Notes: generated by a model not told the origin, from the sequence alone. A stretch of DNA of 49,890 bases from Actinoallomurus sp. (GCA_025964685.1 JAOPYG010000332.1:1-49890), one strand, 5' to 3'. Positions 1-8,170 are shown, numbered from the stretch's first letter. Numbers and translations are program-made.

Positions 1-1
1 G

Positions 2-685
2 AGATCGAGCATTTCCCGTCTGGAGAACGGCGAGGCCAGACCGACCGAACACCAGATGGCGGTCCTGGACGAACGCTGGGACACCGGCGGCCACTTCGGC
101 CGACTCCTCTGGTACGCCCGCCTGGGCCACGATCCCAACTGGTTCAAGCAACACGTGGACATCGAGTGCGAAGCCAAGGTCATCAAGGTCTACGAAGCCC
201 TGGTGGTGCCCGGCTTGCTGCAATTACCCGAGTACGCCCACGCGCTGATAGCGGAAGGTGGTGCCTCGAACGTCGATGAGCGGGTCGGTGAACGTCTTGC
301 ACGACAGGCGATTTTGACGAGAGAACCCCCGCCCGTGCTGTGGGTGCTGCTCACCGAGAATGTCCTCGACTGGCCGGTTGGTGGTCCGGAGGTGATGCGT
401 AAGCAGCTCGCGTATCTGGTGGAGGCGTCGGAGCGTCCGAACACCGGGATCCGCGTCGTGCCCAGATCTGCTGGCGCTCATTACGGAATGAACGGCAGTT
501 TCAAGGTAATGACAGGGGCCTCTGGTGACGTCGCTTACACGGAATCGCCCGGTGGGGGAAGGCTGGTGCCTTCCGCGACGGAGGTGCAAACCTATGTCAT
601 ACGATATGACCGGATTGGACAGAAGGCGCTGCCTGAGGATCAGTCCCGCGAGCTGATCAGGAGAGTCATGGAGGCTATGAAGTGA
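2..685 (+). CDS. XRE-family regulator with DUF5753 domain (5' end outside window)
   Basis: The reading frame is open from base 2. The first residues visible (SSISRLENGEARPTEHQ) are the recognition helix end of an XRE helix-turn-helix, so the protein starts upstream and only its C-terminal ~227 residues are here. The rest (WYARLGHDPNWFKQHVDIE, then VPGLLQLPEYAHAL and the VRVVPRSAGAH-type core) is the DUF5753 domain found in actinobacterial WhiJ-like regulators. Such proteins bind DNA and are normally paired with a small DUF397 protein, which follows here with a 4-nt overlap (GTGA). The ATG at 56 is internal and not the true start. Family assignment is firm. The regulated process is unknown. 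Confidence 0.9.
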   Translation, partial: RSSISRLENGEARPTEHQMAVLDERWDTGGHFGRLLWYARLGHDPNWFKQHVDIECEAKVIKVYEALVVPGLLQLPEYAHALIAEGGASNVDERVGERLARQAILTREPPPVLWVLLTENVLDWPVGGPEVMRKQLAYLVEASERPNTGIRVVPRSAGAHYGMNGSFKVMTGASGDVAYTESPGGGRLVPSATEVQTYVIRYDRIGQKALPEDQSRELIRRVMEAMK

Positions 686-777
686 GCATCTCCGTATGGC
701 GTAAGAGCAGCCACAGCGGCAACGAAGGCGACTGCGTCGAAGTGGCTGTGACGGAGAGCGGCGGCGGGTCGGCCTGA
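682..777 (+). CDS. Truncated DUF397 protein (31 aa)
   Basis: A GTG at 682 overlaps the stop of the DUF5753 regulator. The product begins SISVWRKSSHSGNEGDCVEVA, which is the N-terminal signature of DUF397 proteins, the small partners of WhiJ-like regulators. Family members usually run to about 60-70 residues and end in a conserved block with Asp-Ser-Lys and a terminal Trp/Phe. Here the frame stops after 31 residues, 3 nt before the stop of the convergent methyltransferase. The C-terminal half is therefore missing, by a frameshift or by a deletion at the junction. It may be non-functional or a minimal form. Too short for ordinary gene callers. Confidence 0.65.
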   Translation: MSISVWRKSSHSGNEGDCVEVAVTESGGGSA

Positions 778-780
778 TCG

Positions 781-1626
781 CTAGGGCTTGCGGGCGACGC
801 CGCCGTAGTTGCTGACCTCGACGGCGGTCGGGCGGGGGCCGCTGGTCTCGGGTCGCCATTCGGAGACGATCTCGACGCCCGGGGCGACGAGTTCGAGCCC
901 GTCGAAGACCAGTTGGACGAAGTCCTCCATCGGGCGGGCCTGGGCCGGTACCCCGGCGGTGCAGTAGGACTCCTCCAGGCCGTGCACGGACTCCGGGTCG
1001 TGCTCGGGCGTCACGTGTGAGGCGACGACATAGCCGCCCGACGGCAGGGCGTCCACGAGGGTGCGCACGATCGACTTCGGGTCCTCGGCGTCCGGGATGA
1101 AGTGCAGCACCGCGACCAGGAGCAGCGCCAGCGGCTGGTCGAAGTCGAGCACCTCGCGCGTCGTCTCGTGCGCCAGGATCTTCGCCGGCTCGCGCAGGTC
1201 CGCCTGGATGAAGGCGGTGCGTCCCTGTGGGGTACCCGTGAGCAGGGCCTTGGCGTGGGCGAGCACGATCGGGTCGTTGTCGACGTAGACCACGCGGGCC
1301 TCCGGAGCGACCGACTGTGCGACCTCGTGCACGTTGTTCGCGCTGGGCAGGCCCGTGCCGATGTCCAGGAACTGGCGGATGCCCGCCTCTTCGGCGAGAT
1401 AACGAACGGCGCGGCCGAGGAAGGCGCGGTTCTCCCGCACGCCGGTGCGTACCGCCGACCAGCTGCTCAGTGCCTTGTCCGCGGTCACCCGGTCGGCCTC
1501 GAAATTGTCCTTGCCGCCGAGGTAATAGTCGTACATGCGGGCCGCGTGGGGGTGGCTGACGTCGACCTCCGGCATGGGCCGGTCCGAAGGGTCCGCCCCT
1601 TCCGGTTCCGGCTCATGACTGGACAT
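781..1626 (-). CDS. SAM-dependent methyltransferase, DUF574 / Methyltransf_19 family
   Basis: About 281 residues. Hallmarks of the actinobacterial DUF574 family are present: ARMYDYYLGGKDNFEADR near the N-terminus, RAFLGRAVRYLAEEAGIRQFLDIGTG as the SAM-binding glycine loop, VVYVDNDPIVLAHA for the acidic ribose-binding residue, and LLLVAVLHFIPD after it. The family has a Rossmann methyltransferase fold; substrates are mostly unknown. I chose the ATG at 1626 (MSSHEPEPE). An in-frame TTG at 1644 has a GAGG too close to it (3 nt) and would add six residues, so the start is not settled. A paralogue lies at 31939-32763. It converges on the DUF397 remnant with almost no gap. Confidence 0.88.
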   Translation of the reverse strand: MSSHEPEPEGADPSDRPMPEVDVSHPHAARMYDYYLGGKDNFEADRVTADKALSSWSAVRTGVRENRAFLGRAVRYLAEEAGIRQFLDIGTGLPSANNVHEVAQSVAPEARVVYVDNDPIVLAHAKALLTGTPQGRTAFIQADLREPAKILAHETTREVLDFDQPLALLLVAVLHFIPDAEDPKSIVRTLVDALPSGGYVVASHVTPEHDPESVHGLEESYCTAGVPAQARPMEDFVQLVFDGLELVAPGVEIVSEWRPETSGPRPTAVEVSNYGGVARKP

Positions 1627-1690
1627 GATCGTCAGACTACCCAAGCGCCTCGCGCCTGGTGGTCGTGGCGGCTCAATCCGACAGAGCGAC

Positions 1691-1705
1691 CCTTTGCTGC
1701 AAAGG
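1691..1705. promoter_or_regulatory. Perfect 15-bp palindrome upstream of the DUF574 methyltransferase
   Basis: CCTTTGC-T-GCAAAGG, seven-base arms around a single base, 65 bp upstream of the methyltransferase ATG. Close by (1707-1726) is a short direct repeat of GATATT. The arms and position fit a dimeric-repressor operator. No partner regulator is identified. Confidence 0.35.
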
Positions 1706-2107
1706 CGATATTTCGGGGATATTCGCAGGTTGCCGGGCCTAAGCGGTTCGATGGTGATGGCGACATCATCGGTCGGCCGGGCGATTCCTCAGGGGGGTCA
1801 TGAACCGGCACGCCGCGTGCTGCAGATTGACGGTGTGTAATCGTCTCAATGCCGAGCGTGATGCCTTTAGCAACGCGAACAATCATGGGTGTCCTAAACG
1901 AGGACCGATGACGTTCGGTGAGCTGCCGGCCTGGGTGCGTGGGGCGTATGCGCGGCTATGGCACCCCATTTATCCGGCTCTGCCACATGTGTGGCGTCAC
2001 GTAGAGTGACCGAGAAAGTGTGCCTGAAGAAGCGGTTCTCGATTAACTTTCCGAAGCCGGGCAATGGCGCCAGGATTTCCTTGGTCATTTCCGAGGGAGG
2101 AATCCGG

Positions 2108-2203
2108 GTGAGAGTGAGTTGGGGCGTACAACAGAAAACCCGAAGGGCCGTCGCCGCGACGCAGTCGTATGTGGTGGCGGGGAGGTTCTCTTACCTGACC
2201 TAA
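2108..2203 (+). CDS. Possible small ORF (31 aa)
   Basis: A GTG at 2108 is preceded by AGGGAGG with a 7-nt spacer, a near-ideal ribosome-binding site. The 31-residue product is basic (QQKTRRAVAATQ) and ends before a lower-GC stretch. No similarity is recognised and codon bias is not informative at this length. Listed because of the strong initiation signal only. Confidence 0.25.
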   Translation: MRVSWGVQQKTRRAVAATQSYVVAGRFSYLT

Positions 2204-2394
2204 CTTGTCCCGATTCGCTCTTGCAGACTAGGCCCGATGCAGGAGTTGTGATGAAATGGCAATGATGACCATTTCGCTGCGATTTATCAGTCGCGGCGAC
2301 TACGCGTTGCTATCAGGCCCGAGCGTGCGTCACGTCCCGTCGACCGTCGGGCGGTACGCGCCCGGCGGTTACGGCGGACCTGACCCGGCCGCCG

Positions 2395-3636
2395 GTGACG
2401 GTCGTGGGTGAGCAGGCGTCGCGGCCCCGGCGCTGCGGCACCTCAGACCGGGACCGGGACCGGGACTGGGACGGCGACCGGGAAGGCGACCGGGAAGGCG
2501 ACCGGGACGAGGCCGACCGCCGCACGCCGCGGCGCTGCCGCGTCATCCTCTACGTCGTCGGAGGCATGCTCGGGCCCGGCTACTGGCTTTGTGGCGTCGT
2601 GTGGGACGGCCGGCTGTTCGGCAAGTCCCCGGCGGAGACGCGCTTCACGGAGTTCGTGCTGGCCTCGGCCGTAGTGGTCGTGGCGTCGTGGGGACTACTG
2701 CTCATCCTCGGCGAGGCGATGCTGTTCGCGCTGGCGGTGTTCAAGGCCGACGACCGCGAGCGGTACGACATCTACCGCAACCTCATGATCCTCTGGGGAT
2801 ACGTCCTCACCCTCGGGATCCCGCGACACTTCCGTAAGCTCCCGGCGCAGTTCGGCGCCCGGCCCGACGACGTACGGTCCAGTGGCAGAGGCGGCCAGGG
2901 GGCCGGACGCTCACGGCAGCAGACCGGCCGGCCCCCAGAGGGCCACCGCCGGGACGGCGCGCACCACCACGGCGGCGGACCTGCCCAGGAACGCCAGGAC
3001 CAGCGCGGCACGGGTGCCCGGCGCCGGCAGGAGCCACGCGACCGCCAGGACGGCCGCGACACCCGAGACCGCCGAGACCGCGCGGGATACGACGAGGCTC
3101 GCGACCGTACGGGCCCACGTGACCGTCAGGGTCACACCGACCGGAGCCGTGACGGCGAGGACGCGCGCAAGCGGACGGCGGCGCGAGAGCGTGGCCGGCC
3201 GGGTTCGCGTGGAGGCGCGGCACGTACGGGGCCGCCCGGTACGGGCGCGGGTTCGAGTGAAGGCGTTCCGCGGGAGGGGAGAGAGCCGCCCGGTACGGGC
3301 GCGGGTGAGCAGGTCGCCTCGCTCGAAGCGGCGCCGCGTGAGCGCCTCGCCCCGCTGGGGCCGATCTTCCCGCCACGTCCGGCCGCCGAAGCCGAGACGG
3401 GGCCCGTCCCGGCCCCACCGGCCGCGTCGGGAGCCATGGCGGTCACCGTCTCATCGCTCGCCGACACCCTGCCGGCGGGCGACACCGAGCTGCGGAACGC
3501 CCTGGAGCTGCTGCTCAGGTACGCCGCGCGGTGCGGAGGCGACGAGACCGCCGTGCCCCGGCCCGCGCCCCCGGATCCAGAGGTCTGCGACAGCAAGCCG
3601 TTCGGCATCGCGGCCGAGGCCGGAGGCGACGTGTGA
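2395..3636 (+). CDS. Uncharacterised membrane protein with long Arg/Asp/Gly-rich C-terminal tail
   Basis: 413 residues from a GTG start; family not recognised. Residues ~19-45 are a charged tandem tract (DRDRDRDWDGDREGDREGDR). Residues ~49-70 and ~82-113 are hydrophobic and probably membrane-spanning, with a third weaker segment (NLMILWGYVLTLGIP, ~127-141). Residues ~150-335 are low complexity, rich in Arg, Asp, Gly, Gln and Pro, and presumably disordered and cytoplasmic. The last ~60 residues look ordered again (MAVTVSSLADTLPAGDTELRNALELLLRYAARC). Second codon positions stay the least GC-rich through the tail, which supports coding in this frame rather than in antisense frames. Function unknown. 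Scaffolding or nucleic-acid contact by the basic tail is speculation. Confidence 0.65.
   Translation: MTVVGEQASRPRRCGTSDRDRDRDWDGDREGDREGDRDEADRRTPRRCRVILYVVGGMLGPGYWLCGVVWDGRLFGKSPAETRFTEFVLASAVVVVASWGLLLILGEAMLFALAVFKADDRERYDIYRNLMILWGYVLTLGIPRHFRKLPAQFGARPDDVRSSGRGGQGAGRSRQQTGRPPEGHRRDGAHHHGGGPAQERQDQRGTGARRRQEPRDRQDGRDTRDRRDRAGYDEARDRTGPRDRQGHTDRSRDGEDARKRTAARERGRPGSRGGAARTGPPGTGAGSSEGVPREGREPPGTGAGEQVASLEAAPRERLAPLGPIFPPRPAAEAETGPVPAPPAASGAMAVTVSSLADTLPAGDTELRNALELLLRYAARCGGDETAVPRPAPPDPEVCDSKPFGIAAEAGGDV
2446..2511 (+). repeat. Tandem GACCGG-based repeat inside the membrane-protein gene
   Basis: Short tandem units: GGGACC hexamers (2446-2470), then a 12-bp unit GCGACCGGGAAG repeated with minor change to about 2511. 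They encode the charged (DR)n and (GDRE)n tract near the N-terminus. Unit sizes are multiples of three, so copy-number change would keep the frame. Confidence 0.7.
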
Positions 3637-3655
3637 CCGGGCAAGCCGACACGAC

Positions 3656-4450
3656 TCAGAGGGCGACGAAGGTGAGACCACGCTTCTGGAGGGCCGGAAT
3701 GACGTTCCGCAGAGCCTGGATGGTCTCGGAGCGGTCGCCGCCGCCGTCGTGACAGAGCAGGATGTCGCCCGCCGTGGCGCCCAGCAGGGTTTTACTGATC
3801 CGGCCGGTGCCCGGCCGAGCCCAGTCGCGTGGGTCGACCGCCCAGTCGATGCTCACCATGCCGTGTTCGGCGGCGGTGTCCAGGATCCGCGTCGACCAGT
3901 TGCCGCCGGGGGCGCGGAAGAACTTCGGTGCGACCCCGGTCGCCTGGGCGATCCGGTCGTGCGTCTCGCCGATCTCGGTCTTGATCTTCGACGCGGAGAG
4001 CTGCGGGAGGTTCAGCGGATGGGTCATCGTGTGGTCCGACACCTGATGCCCGTCCGCCACGATGCGCTTGACGAGCTGCGGATATTCGTGGACCTGCTCT
4101 CCGATGAGGGAGAACGTCGCCCGTACGCGGAACTCCGCGAGCAGGTCCAGCATCCGCGGGGTCCAGGTGGGATGGGGACCGTCGTCGACGGTCAGCGCGA
4201 CGGCTGTCGGCGGAGCGGGCGGTGACAGCTCCTTCAGCCCGTGCGCCGGACGCTGCAACGCCCGAAGAGGGCCGTGTGCGTAACTCGGGTCAGGGGGAGG
4301 ACCGTGCGCCGCGGCTCCCCGGGCCTTCGGCGTCTTGGGCGCGTGATCGGGCTGGACCGCGCGTACGAGCACCGGGGCGCCGCCCGCGAGGAGCCCGACC
4401 GCGCCGGCCGCCACGGTCAACAACGCCTGGCGCCTGTCGAGCCCGCCCAT
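3656..4450 (-). CDS. Exported polysaccharide deacetylase (NodB domain)
   Basis: 264 residues from the ATG at 4450, chosen because GAGGGGG lies 5 nt upstream and the product then opens with a twin-arginine-like signal (DRRQALLTVAAGAVGLLAGG). NodB motifs are complete: TVDDGP with metal/catalytic Asp89-Asp90, HTMTHP with metal-binding His140 and His144, RAPGGNWS (Arg179), the DPRDW block, and LLCHDGGGDR. The family removes N- or O-acetyl groups from peptidoglycan, chitin or xylan using a divalent metal. It acts outside the membrane, most likely on the cell wall. It is transcribed away from the propeller gene at 4646. The open frame extends ~500 nt further upstream but with no coding character. 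Confidence 0.92.
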   Translation of the reverse strand: MGGLDRRQALLTVAAGAVGLLAGGAPVLVRAVQPDHAPKTPKARGAAAHGPPPDPSYAHGPLRALQRPAHGLKELSPPAPPTAVALTVDDGPHPTWTPRMLDLLAEFRVRATFSLIGEQVHEYPQLVKRIVADGHQVSDHTMTHPLNLPQLSASKIKTEIGETHDRIAQATGVAPKFFRAPGGNWSTRILDTAAEHGMVSIDWAVDPRDWARPGTGRISKTLLGATAGDILLCHDGGGDRSETIQALRNVIPALQKRGLTFVAL

Positions 4451-4645
4451 GCCGCCCCCTCGATGCCGGTCCTCACCCGTCCCTTGCCCGGTGATGAGAT
4501 CGCGGATACCGCCCGCCAGGTTCATGAATCGGTAGGGGGAGAGTAATGCCGTGCCCTTTCGGGCGCGGCGTTCTCGGCGGCGTGTCCCGAGCGTGCTCCG
4601 GAAGAGGGCGCCGTACCAGGAACGCCGTGGCAAGGACATAATCGT

Positions 4646-5848
4646 GTGGTGTTCGGTAACGGACCGCGTTACCCGGTGATCGAGTCCAAATGCGGCTGGT
4701 CGGCGGCCCCCGTGGTCAGCGATGACCTGATCCTGCTCGCCGGCGGCGCGAGCGGGCAGGAGCTGGGCGACGCGCCGATCCTGCAGGCGATCGACGGCGG
4801 CGGTGAGAGGTTCCGGCTGAGCCGCAAGACCGGCGGCCGCGACATCGAGCCCGGCGAGATCAGCCTCACTCCCGGCGGTGACGTCATCCTGCCGGTCTAC
4901 GAACACGACACGTCCCTGCGGATCATGCGGGTCCGGCGGGACGGCAGTGTGCACACGGTCGACGAACTGCCCGACGACGAGCCGTACGACATCGTCGCCT
5001 ACGACGTCGGCAGCAAGCTGCGGGTCGCGGTCCGGGCCCTGGACGAGGACGGCTACCTGTGCTCGTGGCTGTACCGGCAGGGGCGCCGCCAGGGCATCAC
5101 CTACCGGATCTGGGGCGAGAAGAGCTACCTGTGGAGCAGCGGCGAATGGCTCCTGGACGCCGCCGGTGACACCGTCGTCGGCGCGACCTCACCGGACTAC
5201 GGGCGGGTGGGGCCGGCGCAGCGCTGGGTGGGCCGGGACGCGGCGACGGGATCGGTCCGCTGGACCGCCGACGCCGGCGGGTACATCCTGGCCGGCCGGA
5301 TCGGCGACGCGCTCATCGCGGTGGACCTGGCCTCCTTCGACCGTACCGACCGGGGCGAACGCGACTACGACTACGGCTCCTCGGCGCGCGACACCGGCGT
5401 CCACGCCGTCGACCTGGCGACGGGCGAACGCCGTTGGAGCGGTCTGCTGCCGGGCCGGGCGCACAGCGCCGCGGTCGGCCCGGACGGTGTGTCCGTGTGC
5501 GCCGAATCCGCCGTGGACGGCACCTGGCGGGTGCACCATCTCGCCGCCGACGGCACGTACGAAGGCGTGACGCCGCTCGGTGGCCACGCGTGCGTGGTCG
5601 CACGCACGCGGGAGTTCACGTTCGCGCTGGTCGAGGGGCAGTGGCTCATGGCCCTGGACAACCCCGGCGCGAACGGGGACGGCCCCGGCCCGGCCGAGCC
5701 GTGGACGATCCCGATCCCGCTCGGGGGCCTGGCGCCGAGCTACGCCGCGCGGGTCGCCGACATGCGTCTCGACACGGTCCCGATCACGTTCGCGGGCGCA
5801 CGCAGTTACCTGCGCGGCATCGACAGCCTGCAGATCCTCGAAATCTGA
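4646..5848 (+). CDS. PQQ-like beta-propeller repeat protein
   Basis: 400 residues from a GTG at 4646, with AAGGA about 8 nt upstream. Propeller blades are suggested by repeated motifs in which a Trp-containing strand follows a residue-rich turn: LQAIDGGGERFRLSR, GRDAATGSVRWTADAG, HAVDLATGERRWSGLLPG, MALDNPGANG. This is the pattern of PQQ-like/quinoprotein-type propellers that often lack the cofactor. No signal peptide or lipobox is visible, so a cytoplasmic location is likely unless the true start is upstream. It ends 52 nt before the molybdopterin oxidoreductase on the same strand and may be co-transcribed with it. Function unknown; a binding or sensing role is inference. Confidence 0.75.
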   Translation: MVFGNGPRYPVIESKCGWSAAPVVSDDLILLAGGASGQELGDAPILQAIDGGGERFRLSRKTGGRDIEPGEISLTPGGDVILPVYEHDTSLRIMRVRRDGSVHTVDELPDDEPYDIVAYDVGSKLRVAVRALDEDGYLCSWLYRQGRRQGITYRIWGEKSYLWSSGEWLLDAAGDTVVGATSPDYGRVGPAQRWVGRDAATGSVRWTADAGGYILAGRIGDALIAVDLASFDRTDRGERDYDYGSSARDTGVHAVDLATGERRWSGLLPGRAHSAAVGPDGVSVCAESAVDGTWRVHHLAADGTYEGVTPLGGHACVVARTREFTFALVEGQWLMALDNPGANGDGPGPAEPWTIPIPLGGLAPSYAARVADMRLDTVPITFAGARSYLRGIDSLQILEI

Positions 5849-5900
5849 CTTTTCTTCGAACCAGACCAAACCGCTTCGCCCACGGCCCGGAATAAGGGGC

Positions 5901-7442
5901 ATGAAAGCGACCTGGATCGGCCGTCTGGCGGGCGGTATCACCGGTGTCATCGCCGGGGGAGCCGCCCTGGGAGTGGCCGAACTCTTCGCCGCCTTCACCG
6001 GTGGCGCCCAGGCATCGCCCGTGATCGCGGTGGGTTCGGCGGGCATCACGTTGACCCCGGAGTGGCTCAAAGAGGTCGCCATCCGGCATTTCGGCACGAA
6101 TGACAAACTCGTTCTCCTGATCAGCCTGGGGACCGCTATCGGCGTTCTCGCGGTAGTGATCGGAATTGTCGCGAGAAGGCATTTGACGGCTGGCCTGGCC
6201 GGTTTTGGCGCGCTCGGAGTTCTCGGCGCGCTGGCCGCCGTCACCCGGCCCGCGGGCGGCTGGACCGCGGTGATCCCGTCGATCGCCGGTGGTCTGGCCG
6301 GGATGGTCGCCCTTGCTCTGCTCGTACGCGCGATGACACGGGCGTCCCTGGCGGAGCGCGTGGAGGAGCCGCAGGGCGCGGACCGGCGGAACCTTCTTCT
6401 CATCGGCGCCGGGGCGGTCGTGGTCGGCGGGGCGTCCGGGCTCGGCGGCAACCTCCTGCTGGGGCGCAAGAACGTCGATGCCGCCCGTAAGGCCGTGCAG
6501 CTGCCCGGTCCGGCCTCGCGGGCCAAGGCCGTACCGGCCGGCGCTCAGATCCGCGTGCCCGGCATGACGCCGTTCGTTACGCCCAACCCTGACTTCTACC
6601 GCGTGGACACGGCTCTGACCCTGCCGCAGGTGTCCCCGCACGACTGGATGCTGCGGATCCACGGCATGGTCGACCACCCGGTCGAGCTGTCCTTCGACGA
6701 CCTGCTCAAGCAGCCGATGCTCGAACGCGACATCACGCTCAGCTGCGTCTCCAACCAGGTCGGCGGCAGGTACGCCGGCAACGCCCGCTGGCTGGGCGCG
6801 TCTCTGCCGGCCCTGCTGCGTCAGGCGGGCGTACGGTCCGGCGCGGACCAGGTCCTCAGCCGCTCCACCGACGGCTTCACGATCAGCACGCCGATCGAGA
6901 CGATCATGGATGGTCGCGACTCACTGCTGGCCGTCGGCATGAACGGCGAGGCCCTCCCGGTCGCCCATGGATTCCCGGCCCGCATGATCGTCCCTGGCCT
7001 GTACGGCTACGTCTCGGCGACCAAGTGGGTGGTCGACCTCAAGGTCACCCGATTCGCCACGGACAAGGCGTACTGGACCAAGCGCGGCTACTCGGAGCAG
7101 GCGCCGATCAAGACGCTCTCCCGCATCGACGTGCCTCGCTCGTTCGCCCGGGTCAAGGCCGGGCGTGTGCCGGTGGCGGGCACCGCCTGGGCGCAGCACC
7201 GGGGGATCGACGTGGTCGAGGTCCGCGTCGACGGCGGGCCGTGGCGGCGTGCGCAGCTCGCACCCGTCCCCGGCACCGACACCTGGCGTCAGTGGGTCCT
7301 CGAGTGGGACGCGACGCCGGGCTCACATCGGCTGGAGGTCCGGGCCACCGACGGCACGGGCGCGGTCCAGCCACAGAAACGCGTGCCGGTCATCCCCAAC
7401 GGGGCGACGGGCTGGCATTCGGTCGCGGTCACGGTCACCTGA
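5901..7442 (+). CDS. Membrane-anchored molybdopterin-dependent oxidoreductase (sulfite-oxidase family)
   Basis: 513 residues. The N-terminal ~200 residues contain about five hydrophobic segments (for example ITGVIAGGAALGVAELFAAF, LVLLISLGTAIGVLAVVIGIV, GLAGMVALALLVRAM, NLLLIGAGAVVVGG). Residues ~225-400 are the Moco-binding domain: NPDFYRVDTALTLPQVSPHDWMLRIHGMV and TLSCVSNQVGG, whose Cys282 is the expected molybdenum ligand. Residues ~415-513 match the C-terminal dimerisation domain (PVAGTAWAQHRGIDVVEVRVDGG). Catalysis is predicted on the outer face; the substrate is unknown. The ATG at 5901 has AAGGGG only 1 nt upstream, so the exact start is uncertain. The fasciclin lipoprotein 46 nt downstream is a common partner. 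Confidence 0.9.
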   Translation: MKATWIGRLAGGITGVIAGGAALGVAELFAAFTGGAQASPVIAVGSAGITLTPEWLKEVAIRHFGTNDKLVLLISLGTAIGVLAVVIGIVARRHLTAGLAGFGALGVLGALAAVTRPAGGWTAVIPSIAGGLAGMVALALLVRAMTRASLAERVEEPQGADRRNLLLIGAGAVVVGGASGLGGNLLLGRKNVDAARKAVQLPGPASRAKAVPAGAQIRVPGMTPFVTPNPDFYRVDTALTLPQVSPHDWMLRIHGMVDHPVELSFDDLLKQPMLERDITLSCVSNQVGGRYAGNARWLGASLPALLRQAGVRSGADQVLSRSTDGFTISTPIETIMDGRDSLLAVGMNGEALPVAHGFPARMIVPGLYGYVSATKWVVDLKVTRFATDKAYWTKRGYSEQAPIKTLSRIDVPRSFARVKAGRVPVAGTAWAQHRGIDVVEVRVDGGPWRRAQLAPVPGTDTWRQWVLEWDATPGSHRLEVRATDGTGAVQPQKRVPVIPNGATGWHSVAVTVT

Positions 7443-7488
7443 CGACCTGACCTGTTCGGTTCGATTCATCAAGTCAAGGGAGAATCTC

Positions 7489-8112
7489 GTGAAGACACGC
7501 ATCCTGACAGCCAGCATGGTCGCCGGCGGTCTGCTGCTCACCGGCGCGGCCTGCGGTGGCAGCAAGAGCGACGACAAGGCCTCCTCGGGCTCGTCCGCCC
7601 AGGGTGCCGCCGCGCCGACCACCTCGGCGGCGATGACGGACAAGCCGTTCGGCGCCGGCTGCGCGGCCGTGCCGACCTCCGGCAAGGGCAGCTTCTCCGG
7701 CATGTCGGCGGACCCGGTGGCCACCGCCGCCTCGAACAACCCGGCCCTGTCCACCCTCGTCACCGCGGTCAAGAAGGCCGGCCTGGTGGACACGCTCAAC
7801 TCCGCGCAGAACATCACGGTGTTCGCGCCGACGAACGACGCGTTCAAGAAGATCCCGGCGAAGACGCTGAACAAGGTGCTCGCGGACAAGAAGACGCTCT
7901 CGAGCATCCTGACCTACCACGTCGTCGGCCAGAAGGTCGCCCCCAGCGGCCTGGCGAGCGGCAGCTTCAAGACCCTCCAGGGCGGCACGGTCATGACCAG
8001 CGGCTCCGGTGAGTCGTACAAGGTCAACGACGCCAACATCGTCTGCGGCAACGTCCAGACCGCCAACGCCACCGTGTACCTCATCGACACGGTGATGATG
8101 CCCAAGATGTAA
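7489..8112 (+). CDS. Fasciclin-domain lipoprotein (MPT83/MPB70-like)
   Basis: 207 residues from GTG 7489, with AAGGGAG 6-7 nt upstream. The signal peptide ends LLLTGAAC, a relaxed lipobox with Cys at about residue 20, followed by a Ser/Gly/Ala-rich linker. Residues ~70-207 form one FAS1 domain: NITVFAPTNDAFKKIP, SSILTYHVVGQKV, and the terminal NATVYLIDTVMMP strand. FAS1 proteins are surface adhesion or matrix-binding modules. In mycobacteria MPT83/MPT70 belong to the SigK regulon, and pairing with a sulfite-oxidase-like protein recurs in actinobacteria. No sigK or anti-SigK gene is in this window. Transcription ends at the hairpin at 8134. Confidence 0.92.
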   Translation: MKTRILTASMVAGGLLLTGAACGGSKSDDKASSGSSAQGAAAPTTSAAMTDKPFGAGCAAVPTSGKGSFSGMSADPVATAASNNPALSTLVTAVKKAGLVDTLNSAQNITVFAPTNDAFKKIPAKTLNKVLADKKTLSSILTYHVVGQKVAPSGLASGSFKTLQGGTVMTSGSGESYKVNDANIVCGNVQTANATVYLIDTVMMPKM

Positions 8113-8133
8113 CTCCAGGAGTGACAACGTCCG

Positions 8134-8161
8134 AGGGTGGCCCCGACATCGGGGCCACCCT
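8134..8161. terminator. Strong hairpin terminator between fasciclin gene and catalase
   Basis: Perfect 12-bp stem AGGGTGGCCCCG / CGGGGCCACCCT with an ACAT loop, 21 nt after the fasciclin stop and 9 nt before the convergent catalase stop. There is no long U tract, as usual in high-GC actinobacteria. It can serve both strands. Confidence 0.85.
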
Positions 8162-8170
8162 GGCGTCGTC

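Larger units (their letters stand above)
1627..2394. other. 768-bp intergenic region without a confident gene
   Basis: Between the divergent methyltransferase and membrane-protein genes. Base composition is visibly lower in GC than the flanking genes, with AT-containing words around 1700-1730, 2040-2090 and 2250-2290. It holds the 15-bp palindrome at 1691-1705, one weak small ORF (2108-2203) with a good ribosome-binding site, and no tRNA or recognised RNA motif. Other ORFs here lack plausible codon use or start signals. Confidence 0.5.

Noticed and set aside
781-1644. TTG at 1644 as the start of the first DUF574 methyltransferase
   Set aside because: The GAGG before it is only 3 nt away and the added residues (MGSLTI) are not typical. 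ATG 1626 is kept, though its own ribosome-binding site is weak.
2446-2511. Regular repeats that might be a CRISPR-like array
   Set aside because: Units of 6 and 12 bp without spacers, lying inside an open reading frame and encoding DR/GDRE tracts.
2911-3135. Hydrophobic 74-residue ORF on the minus strand opposite the Arg/Asp-rich tail
   Set aside because: Antisense of GAC/CGG-rich repeats automatically yields Val/Ala/Leu-rich sequence. The plus-strand frame has the expected codon-position pattern and ordered sequence on both sides.
4451-4954. Upstream extension of the polysaccharide deacetylase frame
   Set aside because: It overlaps the divergent propeller gene, lacks coding character, and would bury the twin-arginine-like signal. 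The start at 4450 has a good ribosome-binding site.
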